NCBI GenBank assembly: GCA_036311285.1
Contig: JAXJQF010000058.1
Span: forward strand, 1 to 23,547
DNA length: 23,547 nucleotides
From: JAXJQF01 sp036311285
Lineage (GTDB): Bacteria > Pseudomonadota > Gammaproteobacteria > Enterobacterales > Succinivibrionaceae
Direction: 5' to 3'
Numbering within the stretch: the stretch's first letter is position 1; each line of letters opens with the position of its first letter. Shown one piece after another: positions 1 through 8,048 of this stretch. Position numbers and translations under genes: made by a program. The notes below the pieces were generated by a model. That model had not been told where the DNA came from. It saw only the letters and a list, made by a program, of their open reading frames with translations, and did not search any database.

Positions 1-1
1 A

Positions 2-88
2 TTACCTATTGGGGTTAAAGGCCGCAGGAGTAACATCCGTGACGACGGCTGGGCAGTTACAAGCCCATTTCATTTAGGTGATGGGTAG
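2..88 (+). CDS. C-terminal end of an unidentified protein (partial)
   Basis: A reading frame open to the left edge of the window runs 28 codons to a TAG stop at 86-88. The visible residues end RSNIRDDGWAVTSPFHLGDG. The base composition here is richer in G and C than the surrounding DNA, and the stop lies 43 nt before tatD with no terminator between, so the two genes probably share a transcript. In E. coli the gene before ycfH is holB, but this tail does not look like HolB to me and I cannot name the family. Confidence 0.45.
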   Translation, partial: LPIGVKGRRSNIRDDGWAVTSPFHLGDG

Positions 89-131
89 TTGACATATAAT
101 ATCTGACAAAATGTAATAAGAGGAATTATAG

Positions 132-917
132 ATGTTTTTAGTTGATTCTCATTGTCATTTGGATAGCTTGGATTACCAAGATATTCACAAAGATATTGAT
201 GATGTTATTAGTAAAGCAAAAGAAATGGATGTAACTCATTTTTTAGCGCCAGGTGTAGATTTAGAAAGCTTTGAATACTTGTATGATTTAGTTAAACACA
301 GAGACGAAGTTTGGTGTGCTTGTGCTATACACCCTGAAAATATTACTGAAAATAATATGAACTTCTCCGCAGACAAAATGAAAGAGTATTTATCAAGAGA
401 TAAAGTAATCGCTTTAGGAGAAGCTGGTCTAGATTATGTTTGTGTTCCTGAGACTAAAGATATTCAAAAGAAAGTTTTTGCACGCCAAGTCGCAATAGCA
501 TCTGAGCTTAATAAACCTATTATTGTGCATGCTCGCGGAGCTACTTTAGATTGCATTGATATCATTAAATCAGAGGGTGGGGTTGATGTAGGCGGTGTTA
601 TGCATTGTTTCTGTGATGATGTGGATATTGCAAGAAAATGCTTAGATATGGGATATTATATATCATTCTCTGGCATCGTTACGTTTAAGAATGCAGTTAA
701 TGTTAGAGATGCATGTAATTTTGTTCCATTAGATAGAATGCTTGTTGAAACAGATTGTCCTTATTTAGCTCCAGTTCCGAAGCGTGGAAAACCAAATGAA
801 CCTGCTTATGTTTCGTATACAGCAAAATTTATTGCAGATTTTAAAGGTGTAAGTTATGAAGAAGTTTGCAATACTACTTCTACTAACTTTTGTGACTTAT
901 TTAAGGTAACTTTATAA
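132..917 (+). CDS. ycfH: TatD-family metal-dependent hydrolase (YcfH-like)
   Basis: Predicted cytoplasmic metal-dependent hydrolase of the TatD family (amidohydrolase-type TIM barrel), whose members act as DNases or phosphoesterases. The opening FLVDSHCHLD is the N-terminal metal-binding HxH motif (residues 2-11). Further family blocks are ALGEAGLDY (about 95-103), KPIIVHARGA (about 128-137), GGVMHCF, YYISFSGIVTFKNA and the late LVETDCPYLAPVPKRGKPNEP block, which carries the conserved Asp. The length of 261 aa is close to the 265 aa of E. coli YcfH, and similarity runs end to end. The start is supported by an AGAGGA ribosome site 7-8 nt upstream. A terminator follows at 1006-1036. The exact substrate cannot be read from sequence. 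Confidence 0.93.
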   Translation: MFLVDSHCHLDSLDYQDIHKDIDDVISKAKEMDVTHFLAPGVDLESFEYLYDLVKHRDEVWCACAIHPENITENNMNFSADKMKEYLSRDKVIALGEAGLDYVCVPETKDIQKKVFARQVAIASELNKPIIVHARGATLDCIDIIKSEGGVDVGGVMHCFCDDVDIARKCLDMGYYISFSGIVTFKNAVNVRDACNFVPLDRMLVETDCPYLAPVPKRGKPNEPAYVSYTAKFIADFKGVSYEEVCNTTSTNFCDLFKVTL

Positions 918-1005
918 ACGGTATATTAAGAAATAGAAGGAAAAAAGTTGTTATTTGTTTAATATTTAGTTTTGTCACTATTACAATTATAATCAATTTA
1001 TCGAG

Positions 1006-1036
1006 AGGTTTAGCTAATTTAAGCTAAACCTTTTTT
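1006..1036 (+). terminator. Rho-independent terminator of ycfH
   Basis: A perfect 10-bp stem (1006-1015 with 1022-1031) has a 6-nt loop and runs into six T residues at 1031-1036. It lies 88 nt after the ycfH stop and ends the leftmost plus-strand transcript. Confidence 0.88.
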
Positions 1037-1107
1037 AGCAATTTGATTTTATAGTTATACAATTATAACTAATTAAACAAATCAATTTGTATCATTTACT
1101 TATAAAC

Positions 1108-1137
1108 AGAAAACCCAAGATTTCTCTTGGGTTTTCT
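1108..1137 (-). terminator. Rho-independent terminator of gap
   Basis: A perfect 13-bp inverted repeat (1108-1120 with 1125-1137) has a 4-nt loop. It lies 38 nt beyond the gap stop on the minus strand. The outer part of each arm is A/T-rich, so it could also stop plus-strand transcripts escaping the ycfH terminator. Confidence 0.85.
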
Positions 1138-1175
1138 TAGCTATAAACTTAAAAGTTTATTAGTTATAACTAATA

Positions 1176-2186
1176 TTAGCCGTTAACCTTAGCCATGTGA
1201 GCAACTAAGTCTAATACCTTGTTTGAGTAACCGATTTCGTTGTCGTACCAAGATACAACCTTAACGAAAGTATCAGTTAATGCGATACCAGCCTTAGCGT
1301 CGAAAATAGAAGTACGAGCGTCACCTAAGAAGTCAGATGAAACAACTTGTTCATCAGTGTAACCTAATACGCCCTTTAATTCGCCTTCAGAAGCTTCCTT
1401 CATTGCGTCACAGATTTCTTTGTAAGTAGCTGGCTTAGCTAAGTTTACAGTTAAGTCAACAACTGAAACATCTAATGTAGGAACACGCATAGCCATACCA
1501 GTTAACTTGCCGTTTAATTCTGGGATAACAACGCCCACTGCCTTAGCAGCACCAGTTGATGAAGGGATGATGTTACCAGCAGCTGCACGACCACCTCTCC
1601 AGTCCTTTAATGATGGACCGTCTACAGTCTTTTGAGTAGCTGTAGTAGAGTGAACTGTAGTCATTAAACCGTCAGTGATACCGAACTTGTCGTTTAATAC
1701 CTTAGCGATTGGAGCTAAACAGTTAGTAGTACATGAAGCGTTAGAAACGAATTGAGTACCCTTAACGTACTTGTCGAAGTTTACGCCACATACGAACATT
1801 GGAGTGTCGTCCTTTGAAGGAGCTGACATAACAACGTACTTAGCACCAGCATCGATGTGAGCTTGAGCCTTTTCCTTAGTTAAGAAAATACCTGTTGATT
1901 CAACAACGTATTCAGCACCGATAGCATCCCATGCTAATTCAGCAGGGTTCTTGCATGCAGTAACACGGATAGCCTTACCGTTAACGATTAATTTAGAGTT
2001 TTCAACGTCAGCTTCGATAGTGCCTTCGAATTGACCGTGCATTGTGTCGTACTTTAACATGTAAGCTAAGTAGTCAACTGGGCAAAGGTCATTAATACCT
2101 ACGATTTCAATATCGTCACGAGTTTGAGCTGCGCGGAAAACGAAACGACCGATACGGCCAAAACCGTTAATACCTACTTTGATCAT
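1176..2186 (-). CDS. gap: Glyceraldehyde-3-phosphate dehydrogenase, type I
   Basis: Cytoplasmic glycolytic enzyme that converts glyceraldehyde 3-phosphate, NAD+ and phosphate to 1,3-bisphosphoglycerate. The Rossmann motif GINGFGRIGR opens the protein. Asp33 in GINDL is typical of NAD+-preferring enzymes. The active-site nucleophile is Cys152 in SNASCTTNC, with the base His179 in TTVHSTTATQ. The S-loop (KDWRGGRAAAGNIIPSSTGA) and the C-terminal VSWYDNEIGYSNKV block are intact. The 336-aa length fits the family. The start has an AAGGT ribosome site about 8 nt upstream. Codon use is very biased (Leu almost always TTA), as expected for a highly expressed gene. It is transcribed away from malQ across a shared 1.25-kb control region and ends at its own terminator. 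Confidence 0.97.
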   Translation of the reverse strand: MIKVGINGFGRIGRFVFRAAQTRDDIEIVGINDLCPVDYLAYMLKYDTMHGQFEGTIEADVENSKLIVNGKAIRVTACKNPAELAWDAIGAEYVVESTGIFLTKEKAQAHIDAGAKYVVMSAPSKDDTPMFVCGVNFDKYVKGTQFVSNASCTTNCLAPIAKVLNDKFGITDGLMTTVHSTTATQKTVDGPSLKDWRGGRAAAGNIIPSSTGAAKAVGVVIPELNGKLTGMAMRVPTLDVSVVDLTVNLAKPATYKEICDAMKEASEGELKGVLGYTDEQVVSSDFLGDARTSIFDAKAGIALTDTFVKVVSWYDNEIGYSNKVLDLVAHMAKVNG

Positions 2187-2292
2187 TTTAATTACCTTAT
2201 TTAATTAATTAAATTGTATAAAAATTTAAACAAACTTAAATTACCACGTATCCTTTCGGTTACAAAGTAATATAGTATCTTTTGTTGTGGTT

Positions 2293-2321
2293 ATTTTACT
2301 TTAAAGTTAAGAATTAAACAA
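2293..2321 (-). promoter_or_regulatory. Probable sigma-70 promoter of gap
   Basis: Read on the minus strand, a TTGTTT -35 box (2316-2321) and a TAAAAT -10 box (2293-2298) are separated by exactly 17 nt. Transcription would start near 2286, leaving a leader of about 100 nt. In DNA this AT-rich, chance matches are common. Confidence 0.45.
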
Positions 2322-2344
2322 TATCAAAAATGATTTTATTTAAA

Positions 2345-2358
2345 TGAAAACGTTTTAT
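2345..2358 (+). promoter_or_regulatory. MalI-like operator palindrome, gap-proximal
   Basis: TGAAAACGTTTTAT, whose central 10 bp (2347-2356) form a perfect palindrome. It resembles the E. coli MalI operator GATAAAACGTTTTATC and the general LacI-family pattern centred on CG. It lies about 65 bp upstream of the predicted gap start site. Two further copies lie at 3008 and 3242 on the malQ side. The regulator is not in this window. Confidence 0.5.
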
Positions 2359-2884
2359 TAATGTTAAGTGTTCGTAAATGTAATAATAAAAATTGGTAAT
2401 GATAAAATTTTTGCCTTTGAGATTAACAATTAAAAATGAATTTTTCTAACTATTTACGGAAGTAATATAGCTTATGAATATTAATAATAGATGATAATAA
2501 ATATCGTAAAAATAATTTAGGTTCTACACATATCAAACAATTATATATATAAACAAATAGATAATTATAAGATCTTATTTATAACTTTTAATATCATTAT
2601 TAAATTAGTAATAACTACAAAATAAAATCTTCAATAATAGGTTAATATTTTTATTTAGATATTTTTAGCCGTTGTGACTTTAGTAATACTTTAATTAAAT
2701 TATTAAATTCTTTAAAACAACCTTTATTAGCAATTTTTAATAAAACTAAAATGAATAATGTTTTAGTAAGTATTGTAATCAACAACAAATAATTAATTCG
2801 TAATATATTTGTTGAATCAAATTTAAATATCAAAAAAATATTAGATTAAAAACTTATTAGATCAGATAAACATACATTAACTTA

Positions 2885-2928
2885 GGTAAATAACTCGTAA
2901 ATTTATTGTAAATTTCTTGTAAATATAA
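2885..2928 (+). repeat. Four 11-bp direct repeats with a GTAAAT core
   Basis: Four consecutive 11-bp units start at 2885, 2896, 2907 and 2918. Each has GTAAAT at positions 2-7 of the unit (GGTAAATAACT, CGTAAATTTAT, TGTAAATTTCT, TGTAAATATAA). The exact period places every core on nearly the same face of the helix, which suits an array of protein-binding sites or phased DNA bending. Chance cannot be excluded in DNA this AT-rich. Confidence 0.5.
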
Positions 2929-3005
2929 AATTTAAATGAATAAAAAAAGAGAATAATAGAGTTTTTTAAGTGTTTTTAGCTATAAATATGAATAAGTAGT
3001 TTTCA

Positions 3006-3019
3006 AGAAAACGTTTTAT
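3006..3019 (+). promoter_or_regulatory. MalI-like operator palindrome, distal malQ copy
   Basis: AGAAAACGTTTTAT, with the perfect AAAACGTTTT palindrome at 3008-3017. It shares GAAAACGTTTTAT with the copy near gap. It lies about 290 bp upstream of the predicted malQ start site and 234 bp from the promoter-proximal copy, a distance compatible with DNA looping. Confidence 0.5.
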
Positions 3020-3239
3020 GTAAGTCAATTGTGCTGTATATTTTAAAAATATCAGTGAAAACTATTGTAAGTAATGCTTTTATACAGATTATTTTGAATA
3101 ATTTTATGTTAAAAAGAGTGTTAGTAAGTTGTTTTTTACATAATTTTCTATATGTAAAATGAGATTAATGTATCAAATATAAATATATATAGTGTATGTA
3201 TAATAAAATTATTTTGTTAAAATTAATATATTTTTAATA

Positions 3240-3253
3240 TAAAAACGTTTTCA
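3240..3253 (-). promoter_or_regulatory. MalI-like operator palindrome, malQ promoter-proximal
   Basis: On the minus strand this reads TGAAAACGTTTTTA, with the palindromic core at 3242-3251. It lies just upstream of the malQ extended -10 promoter, centred about 55 bp before the predicted start site. That spacing resembles the copy near gap (about 65 bp). Such spacing is more usual for an activator than for a blocking repressor. Confidence 0.5.
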
Positions 3254-3286
3254 CTAAAAATACTTGTTAAATTTGTTTATTTTAGT

Positions 3287-3295
3287 TGCTATAAT
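3287..3295 (+). promoter_or_regulatory. Extended -10 promoter of malQ
   Basis: TGCTATAAT is a perfect extended -10 element (TGn followed by TATAAT). No good -35 box stands at 17 nt; TTGTTA at 3264-3269 is 20 nt away. Transcription would start near 3302, giving a leader of about 130 nt. Confidence 0.55.
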
Positions 3296-3434
3296 ATTTA
3301 TATATTTTTGTACATTGTATATGCAAGTCTTGTATATAGGATTTCTTTCGAGAAAATTTATTTACAAAAATAAGTACTAGAATAATGTTTCTATATATAG
3401 AACTTGTTGTTAATTTAATTTATGGATTTTTTTT

Positions 3435-5627
3435 ATGGCAGATTTAATTGAACAGATTGCTTTTTCAAGAAGTATAGCTAGTGAGTACATTAGTGCGGCT
3501 AATGAAAAGATTGTTATTCCTAGAGAAAGCAAAATAGAATGTTTACGTGCTTTAGGTTATGATGTTGACAATGAAGCTAATTTAGCTAACCAATATAATC
3601 AAGAACAAGATAAGTTATTTTCATCTGGTGTTGAACCAGTTGTAGTTGCTTTTGAAAATCAAACTATTGAAACAATCATTAGATTAAGTAGCAATGAGTT
3701 TAATAATACAATTAATTATGTTATCGCATTAGAAGATGGTTCAACTAAGGAAGGTTCTTTCAATGTTGACCACGCTACAAGAAGTTATGCAAGAACTGTT
3801 AATGGTGTTGAATATGTAGAGTTTAAGTCAAATATCTCTAACGATTTACCATTAGGTTATCATGATTTAACATTCAAGACAGCTGATAGAGAATTCACTA
3901 CTCGTTTAATCAACTGTCCATTAGCATGCTTTAAGCAAAAGCGCGTTGCTGAAGGCGAAAAAGTTTGGGGACCAAGTATCCAGTTATACACTTTAAGAAG
4001 TGAAAAGAACTGGGGTATTGGTGACTTCGGTGATTTAGCTACTTTAATTGGTAAGTTAGCTGATAATGGTGCTGGTTTCATTGGTGTTAACCCAATTCAT
4101 GCTGCATATCCATCAAATCCTGAAGAAGCTAGTCCATATAGTCCATCTTCTCGTAGATGGTTAAACACTATCTACATTAATGTAGAATTAGCTCAAGAAT
4201 TCAAAGAAAACAAAGACGCTCAAAAGTTAGTTAAGTCTAAGGAATTCCAAGCAAGATTAGAAGCTTTAAGAGAAACTGAATACGTAAGTTATGCAGGCGT
4301 AATGGAAGCTAAGCTAGAAGTATTAAAGAAGATTTTCGCTGAAGCTACTAAGTTAAAAGACGGTCGTGCAAATAGAGGTAAGCAATTCAAGAAGTTCGTT
4401 AAGGAAGGTGGCTTATCTTTACAACAAATGGCTACATATGATGCTTTAATGGAACAATTCTATGGCGAAGGCGAAATTGCTTGGGGTTGGCCAGTTTGGA
4501 AGAAAGAATATCAATCATTTGAATCTGGTTTCGTTAAGAACTGGGCTAAGGAACATGAATCAGAAGTAGAATTCTACATGTACTTACAATTCTTAGCTGA
4601 CGAACAATTAGAAGCAGCTCATAACGTAGCTAAAGAAAAGAACATGGCTGTAGGTATCTATCGTGACTTAGCTGTAGGTTGTTCAATCGGTTCAGAAGAA
4701 ATCTGGGCTAATGGCGATAACTACTGTGTAGACGCTTCAATTGGTTGTCCTCCTGATCCATTAGGACCATTAGGTCAAAACTGGGGTTTACCACCGTTAG
4801 ATCCTGCTAAGTTAATTGAAAAGAAGTATGAACCAATTATTGAATTATTCAGAGCTAATATGCGTCACTGTGGTTCATTACGTATTGACCATGCTATGTC
4901 ATTATTACGTTTATGGTGGGTTCCGCCACGTGCTTCTGCTACAAAGGGTGCATACGTGTACTACAGAGTTCGTGAAATGATTGGTATCTTAGCTCTAGAA
5001 TCTCACAGAAATGAATGTTTAATCATTGGTGAAGATTTAGGTACAGTACCAGCTGAAATGAAGACAATCTTAAAGGAAACTGGTATTCACTCATATAAGA
5101 TTTTCTTCTGGGAAAAGAGTGAAACAGATGGTGGTTACATCTCTCCTAAGGATTATGTAGAACAAGCTATGAGTACTTTATCTACTCACGATATGCCTAC
5201 AATCGAAGGTTGGTGGAGCCACTCAGATTTACAATTAGGTAAATCTTTAGGTTTATACAATGATGATAACGTGCATCAATTAGGCGAAGCAAGATACATT
5301 GACCAACAACGTATTTTAGATAGCTTACATTGGCACAAGGTTATCCCTGAATCAATTTCTCGTGATGCTAGAAATTGCCCAATGTCACCTGAATTACGTA
5401 ACGGCATGCAAGTTCATATGTGTTTAGGTAACTGTGCTTTATTCAGTACTCAATTAGAAGATTGGATCGGTATGGAAAAACCTGTTAATGTTCCTGGTAC
5501 TTCAAGAGAATATCCAAACTGGAGAAGAAAGTTATCTAAGAACATTAGTGAAATTTTTGCAGATAAGACGAACATCGAACTTTGCAAAGCTATGACAGCA
5601 GCTCGTAAAGAAGCAAGCAATAAATAG
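3435..5627 (+). CDS. malQ: 4-alpha-glucanotransferase (amylomaltase, GH77)
   Basis: Cytoplasmic disproportionating enzyme that transfers maltodextrin segments between alpha-1,4-glucans, releasing glucose and building longer chains. An N-terminal domain (about 1-170) leads into the GH77 barrel beginning near QLYTLRSEKNWGIGDFGDL. Catalytic residues are Asp485 in LRIDHAMSLLRLWW (nucleophile), Glu533 in IIGEDLGTVP (acid/base) and Asp586 in STHDMPT. GCPPDPLGPLGQNWGLPP is a GH77 signature, and the protein closes with NVPGTSREYPNWRRKLS. At 730 aa it is longer than E. coli MalQ (about 694). A weak GGA ribosome site lies 8 nt before the ATG. Codon choice tightens after the first 60-100 codons, with Lys becoming mostly AAG. 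It has its own promoter, and a terminator separates it from glgB. Confidence 0.96.
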   Translation: MADLIEQIAFSRSIASEYISAANEKIVIPRESKIECLRALGYDVDNEANLANQYNQEQDKLFSSGVEPVVVAFENQTIETIIRLSSNEFNNTINYVIALEDGSTKEGSFNVDHATRSYARTVNGVEYVEFKSNISNDLPLGYHDLTFKTADREFTTRLINCPLACFKQKRVAEGEKVWGPSIQLYTLRSEKNWGIGDFGDLATLIGKLADNGAGFIGVNPIHAAYPSNPEEASPYSPSSRRWLNTIYINVELAQEFKENKDAQKLVKSKEFQARLEALRETEYVSYAGVMEAKLEVLKKIFAEATKLKDGRANRGKQFKKFVKEGGLSLQQMATYDALMEQFYGEGEIAWGWPVWKKEYQSFESGFVKNWAKEHESEVEFYMYLQFLADEQLEAAHNVAKEKNMAVGIYRDLAVGCSIGSEEIWANGDNYCVDASIGCPPDPLGPLGQNWGLPPLDPAKLIEKKYEPIIELFRANMRHCGSLRIDHAMSLLRLWWVPPRASATKGAYVYYRVREMIGILALESHRNECLIIGEDLGTVPAEMKTILKETGIHSYKIFFWEKSETDGGYISPKDYVEQAMSTLSTHDMPTIEGWWSHSDLQLGKSLGLYNDDNVHQLGEARYIDQQRILDSLHWHKVIPESISRDARNCPMSPELRNGMQVHMCLGNCALFSTQLEDWIGMEKPVNVPGTSREYPNWRRKLSKNISEIFADKTNIELCKAMTAARKEASNK

Positions 5628-5640
5628 TAGGTAATACTAA

Positions 5641-5665
5641 GGCTCTAGTTAGCTAGAGCCTTTTT
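5641..5665 (+). terminator. Rho-independent terminator of malQ
   Basis: A perfect 8-bp stem, GGCTCTAG (5641-5648) with CTAGAGCC (5653-5660), has a 4-nt loop and is followed by five T residues. It is placed 13 nt after the malQ stop, so glgB needs its own promoter or readthrough. Confidence 0.9.
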
Positions 5666-5752
5666 ATTAAAAATTATAAAAAAAGCATAAATATTAAAGT
5701 ATTGTTTTAAAAGTTGGATATAACTTGCATATTTACGTGAAACATTTAGAGA

Positions 5753-5782
5753 TTGCTCATGTTTTATTTGTTTTCGTGTAAT
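5753..5782 (+). promoter_or_regulatory. Possible glgB promoter
   Basis: TTGCTC at 5753-5758 and TGTAAT at 5777-5782 are 18 nt apart, within the 190-bp gap after the malQ terminator. The match is only moderate. No copy of the AAAACGTTTT palindrome is present in this gap. Confidence 0.28.
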
Positions 5783-5858
5783 AATGAACAATAGTTTAAT
5801 GTTTATCATAAGTGATAAGAAAGAGATTATTTTAAGTCTGATAAAAAAGGATGTTTAA

Positions 5859-8042
5859 ATGCTGATTGATGAGTTAAATAATGCATGTTTAGCAAAACCT
5901 TTTGAAACTTTAGGTTTGCAAAAAGCAGAAGACGGGAAGGGCTTAGTGTTAAGAGCTTGGTTACCAGGTGCTTTAGCTGTAACAGTTAAAAATATTAAAG
6001 GCGATAAAGTTTTAGGTCAAATGAATAATGTTGAAGAAGAAGGCTTATTTGAGTTAGCTTTCCCTGATGCATCGGATTTATTCCATTATTCTTTTGATGT
6101 TCAATATCAAGATTCTACAGTAAACGTTATTGACCCATATCAATTTAGAGATGAAGCTTTCTATGGCTTATCTACAATGCGTTTAGAACCAGCAAATCTA
6201 TATAAGTGCTTAGGTGCTCAATTAATTGAAATTGAAGTTGAAGGCGTTAAGATTAAGGGTGTTAAATTCGCTGTTTACGCTCCATCTGCTTCAAATGTAA
6301 GCGTAATTGGTGATTTCAACTTCTGGGATGGTCGTAGACATCCAATGGCTAGAAGTATGTTAGGTCACTGGGTATTATTCGTACCAGGCTTAACAGAAGG
6401 CGAACACTATAAGTATGAATTAAAGGATCCATTAGGTAATCGTTTACCACATAAGGCTGACCCTGTTGGATTCTATGCAGAACAATATCCTTCATTTGCT
6501 TCTGTTGTATATGATCAAACTAAGTTCCAATGGAATGATGGCGATTGGATCAAGTCACAACAAAACAACAAGTTAAAGCAAGCTATTTCTATTTACGAAT
6601 TACATTTTGCTTCATGGCGTCGTCATGAAGATGGTACAAGTTTAAGCTACCGTGAAATGGCTGACCAATTAATCCCATATGTATTAGAAATGGGATACAC
6701 TCATATTGAGTTTTTACCTATAATGGAACACCCATTTGATGGTTCATGGGGTTATCAACCAATTGGTTTATTTGCTCCAACAAGCCGTTTCGGTTCAGCT
6801 GATGACTTTAAGTACTTCGTTGACCAATGTCACCAAAATGGTATTGGTGTGATTCTTGATTGGGTTCCAGCTCACTTCCCATCAGATTCACATGGTTTAG
6901 CAAGATTTGATGGTACTCCATTATATGAATACGAAGATCCACGTCGTGGTTGGCATCCAGATTGGAACTCTTATATCTATGACTTCGGTAGAGATACAGT
7001 TCGTCAATTCTTAGTTGCTAGTGCATTATTCTGGTTAGATCACTATCATATCGACGCATTACGTGTTGATGCGGTTGCTTCAATGCTTTACTGGGATTAC
7101 TCAAGAAACGAAGGCGAATGGGTTCCTAATGTTGATGGCGGTAACCATAATTATGAAGCTATCAGCTTATTACGTTGGGTAAATGAAGAAGTTTACAAGA
7201 ACTATCCTCATGCAATGATGATTGCTGAAGAATCTACTGCATTTGCTGGCGTTTCTAGACCTACATTTACTGGTGGTTTAGGTTTCGGCTTTAAGTGGAA
7301 CATGGGTTGGATGCACGATACATTAGAATACATGAAGAAGGATCCTATTTATCGTAAATATCATCATAGCGAAATGACTTTCTCAATGATTTACGCATAT
7401 GATGAAAACTTTATCTTATCTATTTCTCACGACGAAGTAGTACACGGTAAGCAATCAATGTTATATAAGATGCCTGGTGACGAATGGCAACAAGCTGCTA
7501 ATTTACGTGCATTCATGGGCTATATGTATGCTCATCCAGGTAAGAAATTGAACTTCATGGGTACTGAATTTGCTCAATCTGCAGAATGGAATCATGATAG
7601 TCAATTACAATGGTGGTTATTACAATTTGATAAACATCAAGGTCAAAAGAATTTAATCAAGGATTTAAATCACTTATATAAGAGTGAACCGGCTTTATAT
7701 GTAAGCGACTACGATAAGGGTGGCTTCGTATGGTTAGATCATAGTGATTACCAAAACAGTATTTTTGCAATGATGCGTAGAGATGACAACGGTGAAAATG
7801 AAGTTATTGCAGTAAGTAACTTTACACCATCAACTCAAGACGGTTATCGCTTAGGTGTGCCTAAGGCTGGTACATATAAGGTATTATTGAATACTGATAG
7901 TAAGTACTATTGGGGTAGTGATTATGACGTTGGTGGCTTAACATTTACTGCTACTGATGAGTCATGGCATGGTCAATATCACTCTATCGTTCTTAATTTA
8001 CCACCTCTAGCTACTCTATTTATCAAGAGAATTGGAGATTAA
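5859..8042 (+). CDS. glgB: 1,4-alpha-glucan branching enzyme (GH13)
   Basis: Introduces alpha-1,6 branches into glycogen by cutting an alpha-1,4 chain and re-attaching it. The N-terminal half carries beta-sandwich modules, a degenerate one (about 15-100) and a CBM48 (about 130-225, with VKFAVYAPSASNVSVIGDFN). The GH13 barrel follows with GYTHIEFLPIMEHPFDGSWG and DWVPAHFPSD. Catalytic residues are Asp404 in ALRVDAVASML (nucleophile), Glu457 in MIAEESTAF (acid/base) and Asp525 in SISHDEVVHGK, each one position earlier than in E. coli GlgB (405, 458, 526). The length of 727 aa is nearly identical to E. coli (728), so it is the long form. An AAGGA ribosome site lies 7 nt before the start. It is followed after 6 nt by glgX, and the two are almost certainly cotranscribed. 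Confidence 0.97.
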   Translation: MLIDELNNACLAKPFETLGLQKAEDGKGLVLRAWLPGALAVTVKNIKGDKVLGQMNNVEEEGLFELAFPDASDLFHYSFDVQYQDSTVNVIDPYQFRDEAFYGLSTMRLEPANLYKCLGAQLIEIEVEGVKIKGVKFAVYAPSASNVSVIGDFNFWDGRRHPMARSMLGHWVLFVPGLTEGEHYKYELKDPLGNRLPHKADPVGFYAEQYPSFASVVYDQTKFQWNDGDWIKSQQNNKLKQAISIYELHFASWRRHEDGTSLSYREMADQLIPYVLEMGYTHIEFLPIMEHPFDGSWGYQPIGLFAPTSRFGSADDFKYFVDQCHQNGIGVILDWVPAHFPSDSHGLARFDGTPLYEYEDPRRGWHPDWNSYIYDFGRDTVRQFLVASALFWLDHYHIDALRVDAVASMLYWDYSRNEGEWVPNVDGGNHNYEAISLLRWVNEEVYKNYPHAMMIAEESTAFAGVSRPTFTGGLGFGFKWNMGWMHDTLEYMKKDPIYRKYHHSEMTFSMIYAYDENFILSISHDEVVHGKQSMLYKMPGDEWQQAANLRAFMGYMYAHPGKKLNFMGTEFAQSAEWNHDSQLQWWLLQFDKHQGQKNLIKDLNHLYKSEPALYVSDYDKGGFVWLDHSDYQNSIFAMMRRDDNGENEVIAVSNFTPSTQDGYRLGVPKAGTYKVLLNTDSKYYWGSDYDVGGLTFTATDESWHGQYHSIVLNLPPLATLFIKRIGD

Positions 8043-8048
8043 TAATAT

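Larger units (their letters stand above)
2187..3434. other. Long AT-rich divergent control region between gap and malQ
   Basis: This 1248-bp stretch holds no convincing gene. It is strongly AT-rich throughout and stop codons are dense in all frames. It contains the gap promoter, the malQ promoter, three AAAACGTTTT palindromes (2347, 3008, 3242) and a block of four phased GTAAA repeats (2885-2928). It is far longer than the other intergenic regions in the window. The middle part (about 2360-2880) shows nothing I can name. Confidence 0.7.

Noticed and set aside
89..100. Abutting TTGACA and TATAAT sequences before tatD
   Set aside because: The two hexamers are directly adjacent with no spacer, so they cannot form a sigma-70 promoter together.
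2651..2833. A 60-residue minus-strand reading frame in the gap-malQ gap
   Set aside because: Composition follows the AT-rich background (Leu, Ile, Lys, Asn), there is no good ribosome site, and no family is recognisable. Hydrophobic frames arise by chance in such DNA.
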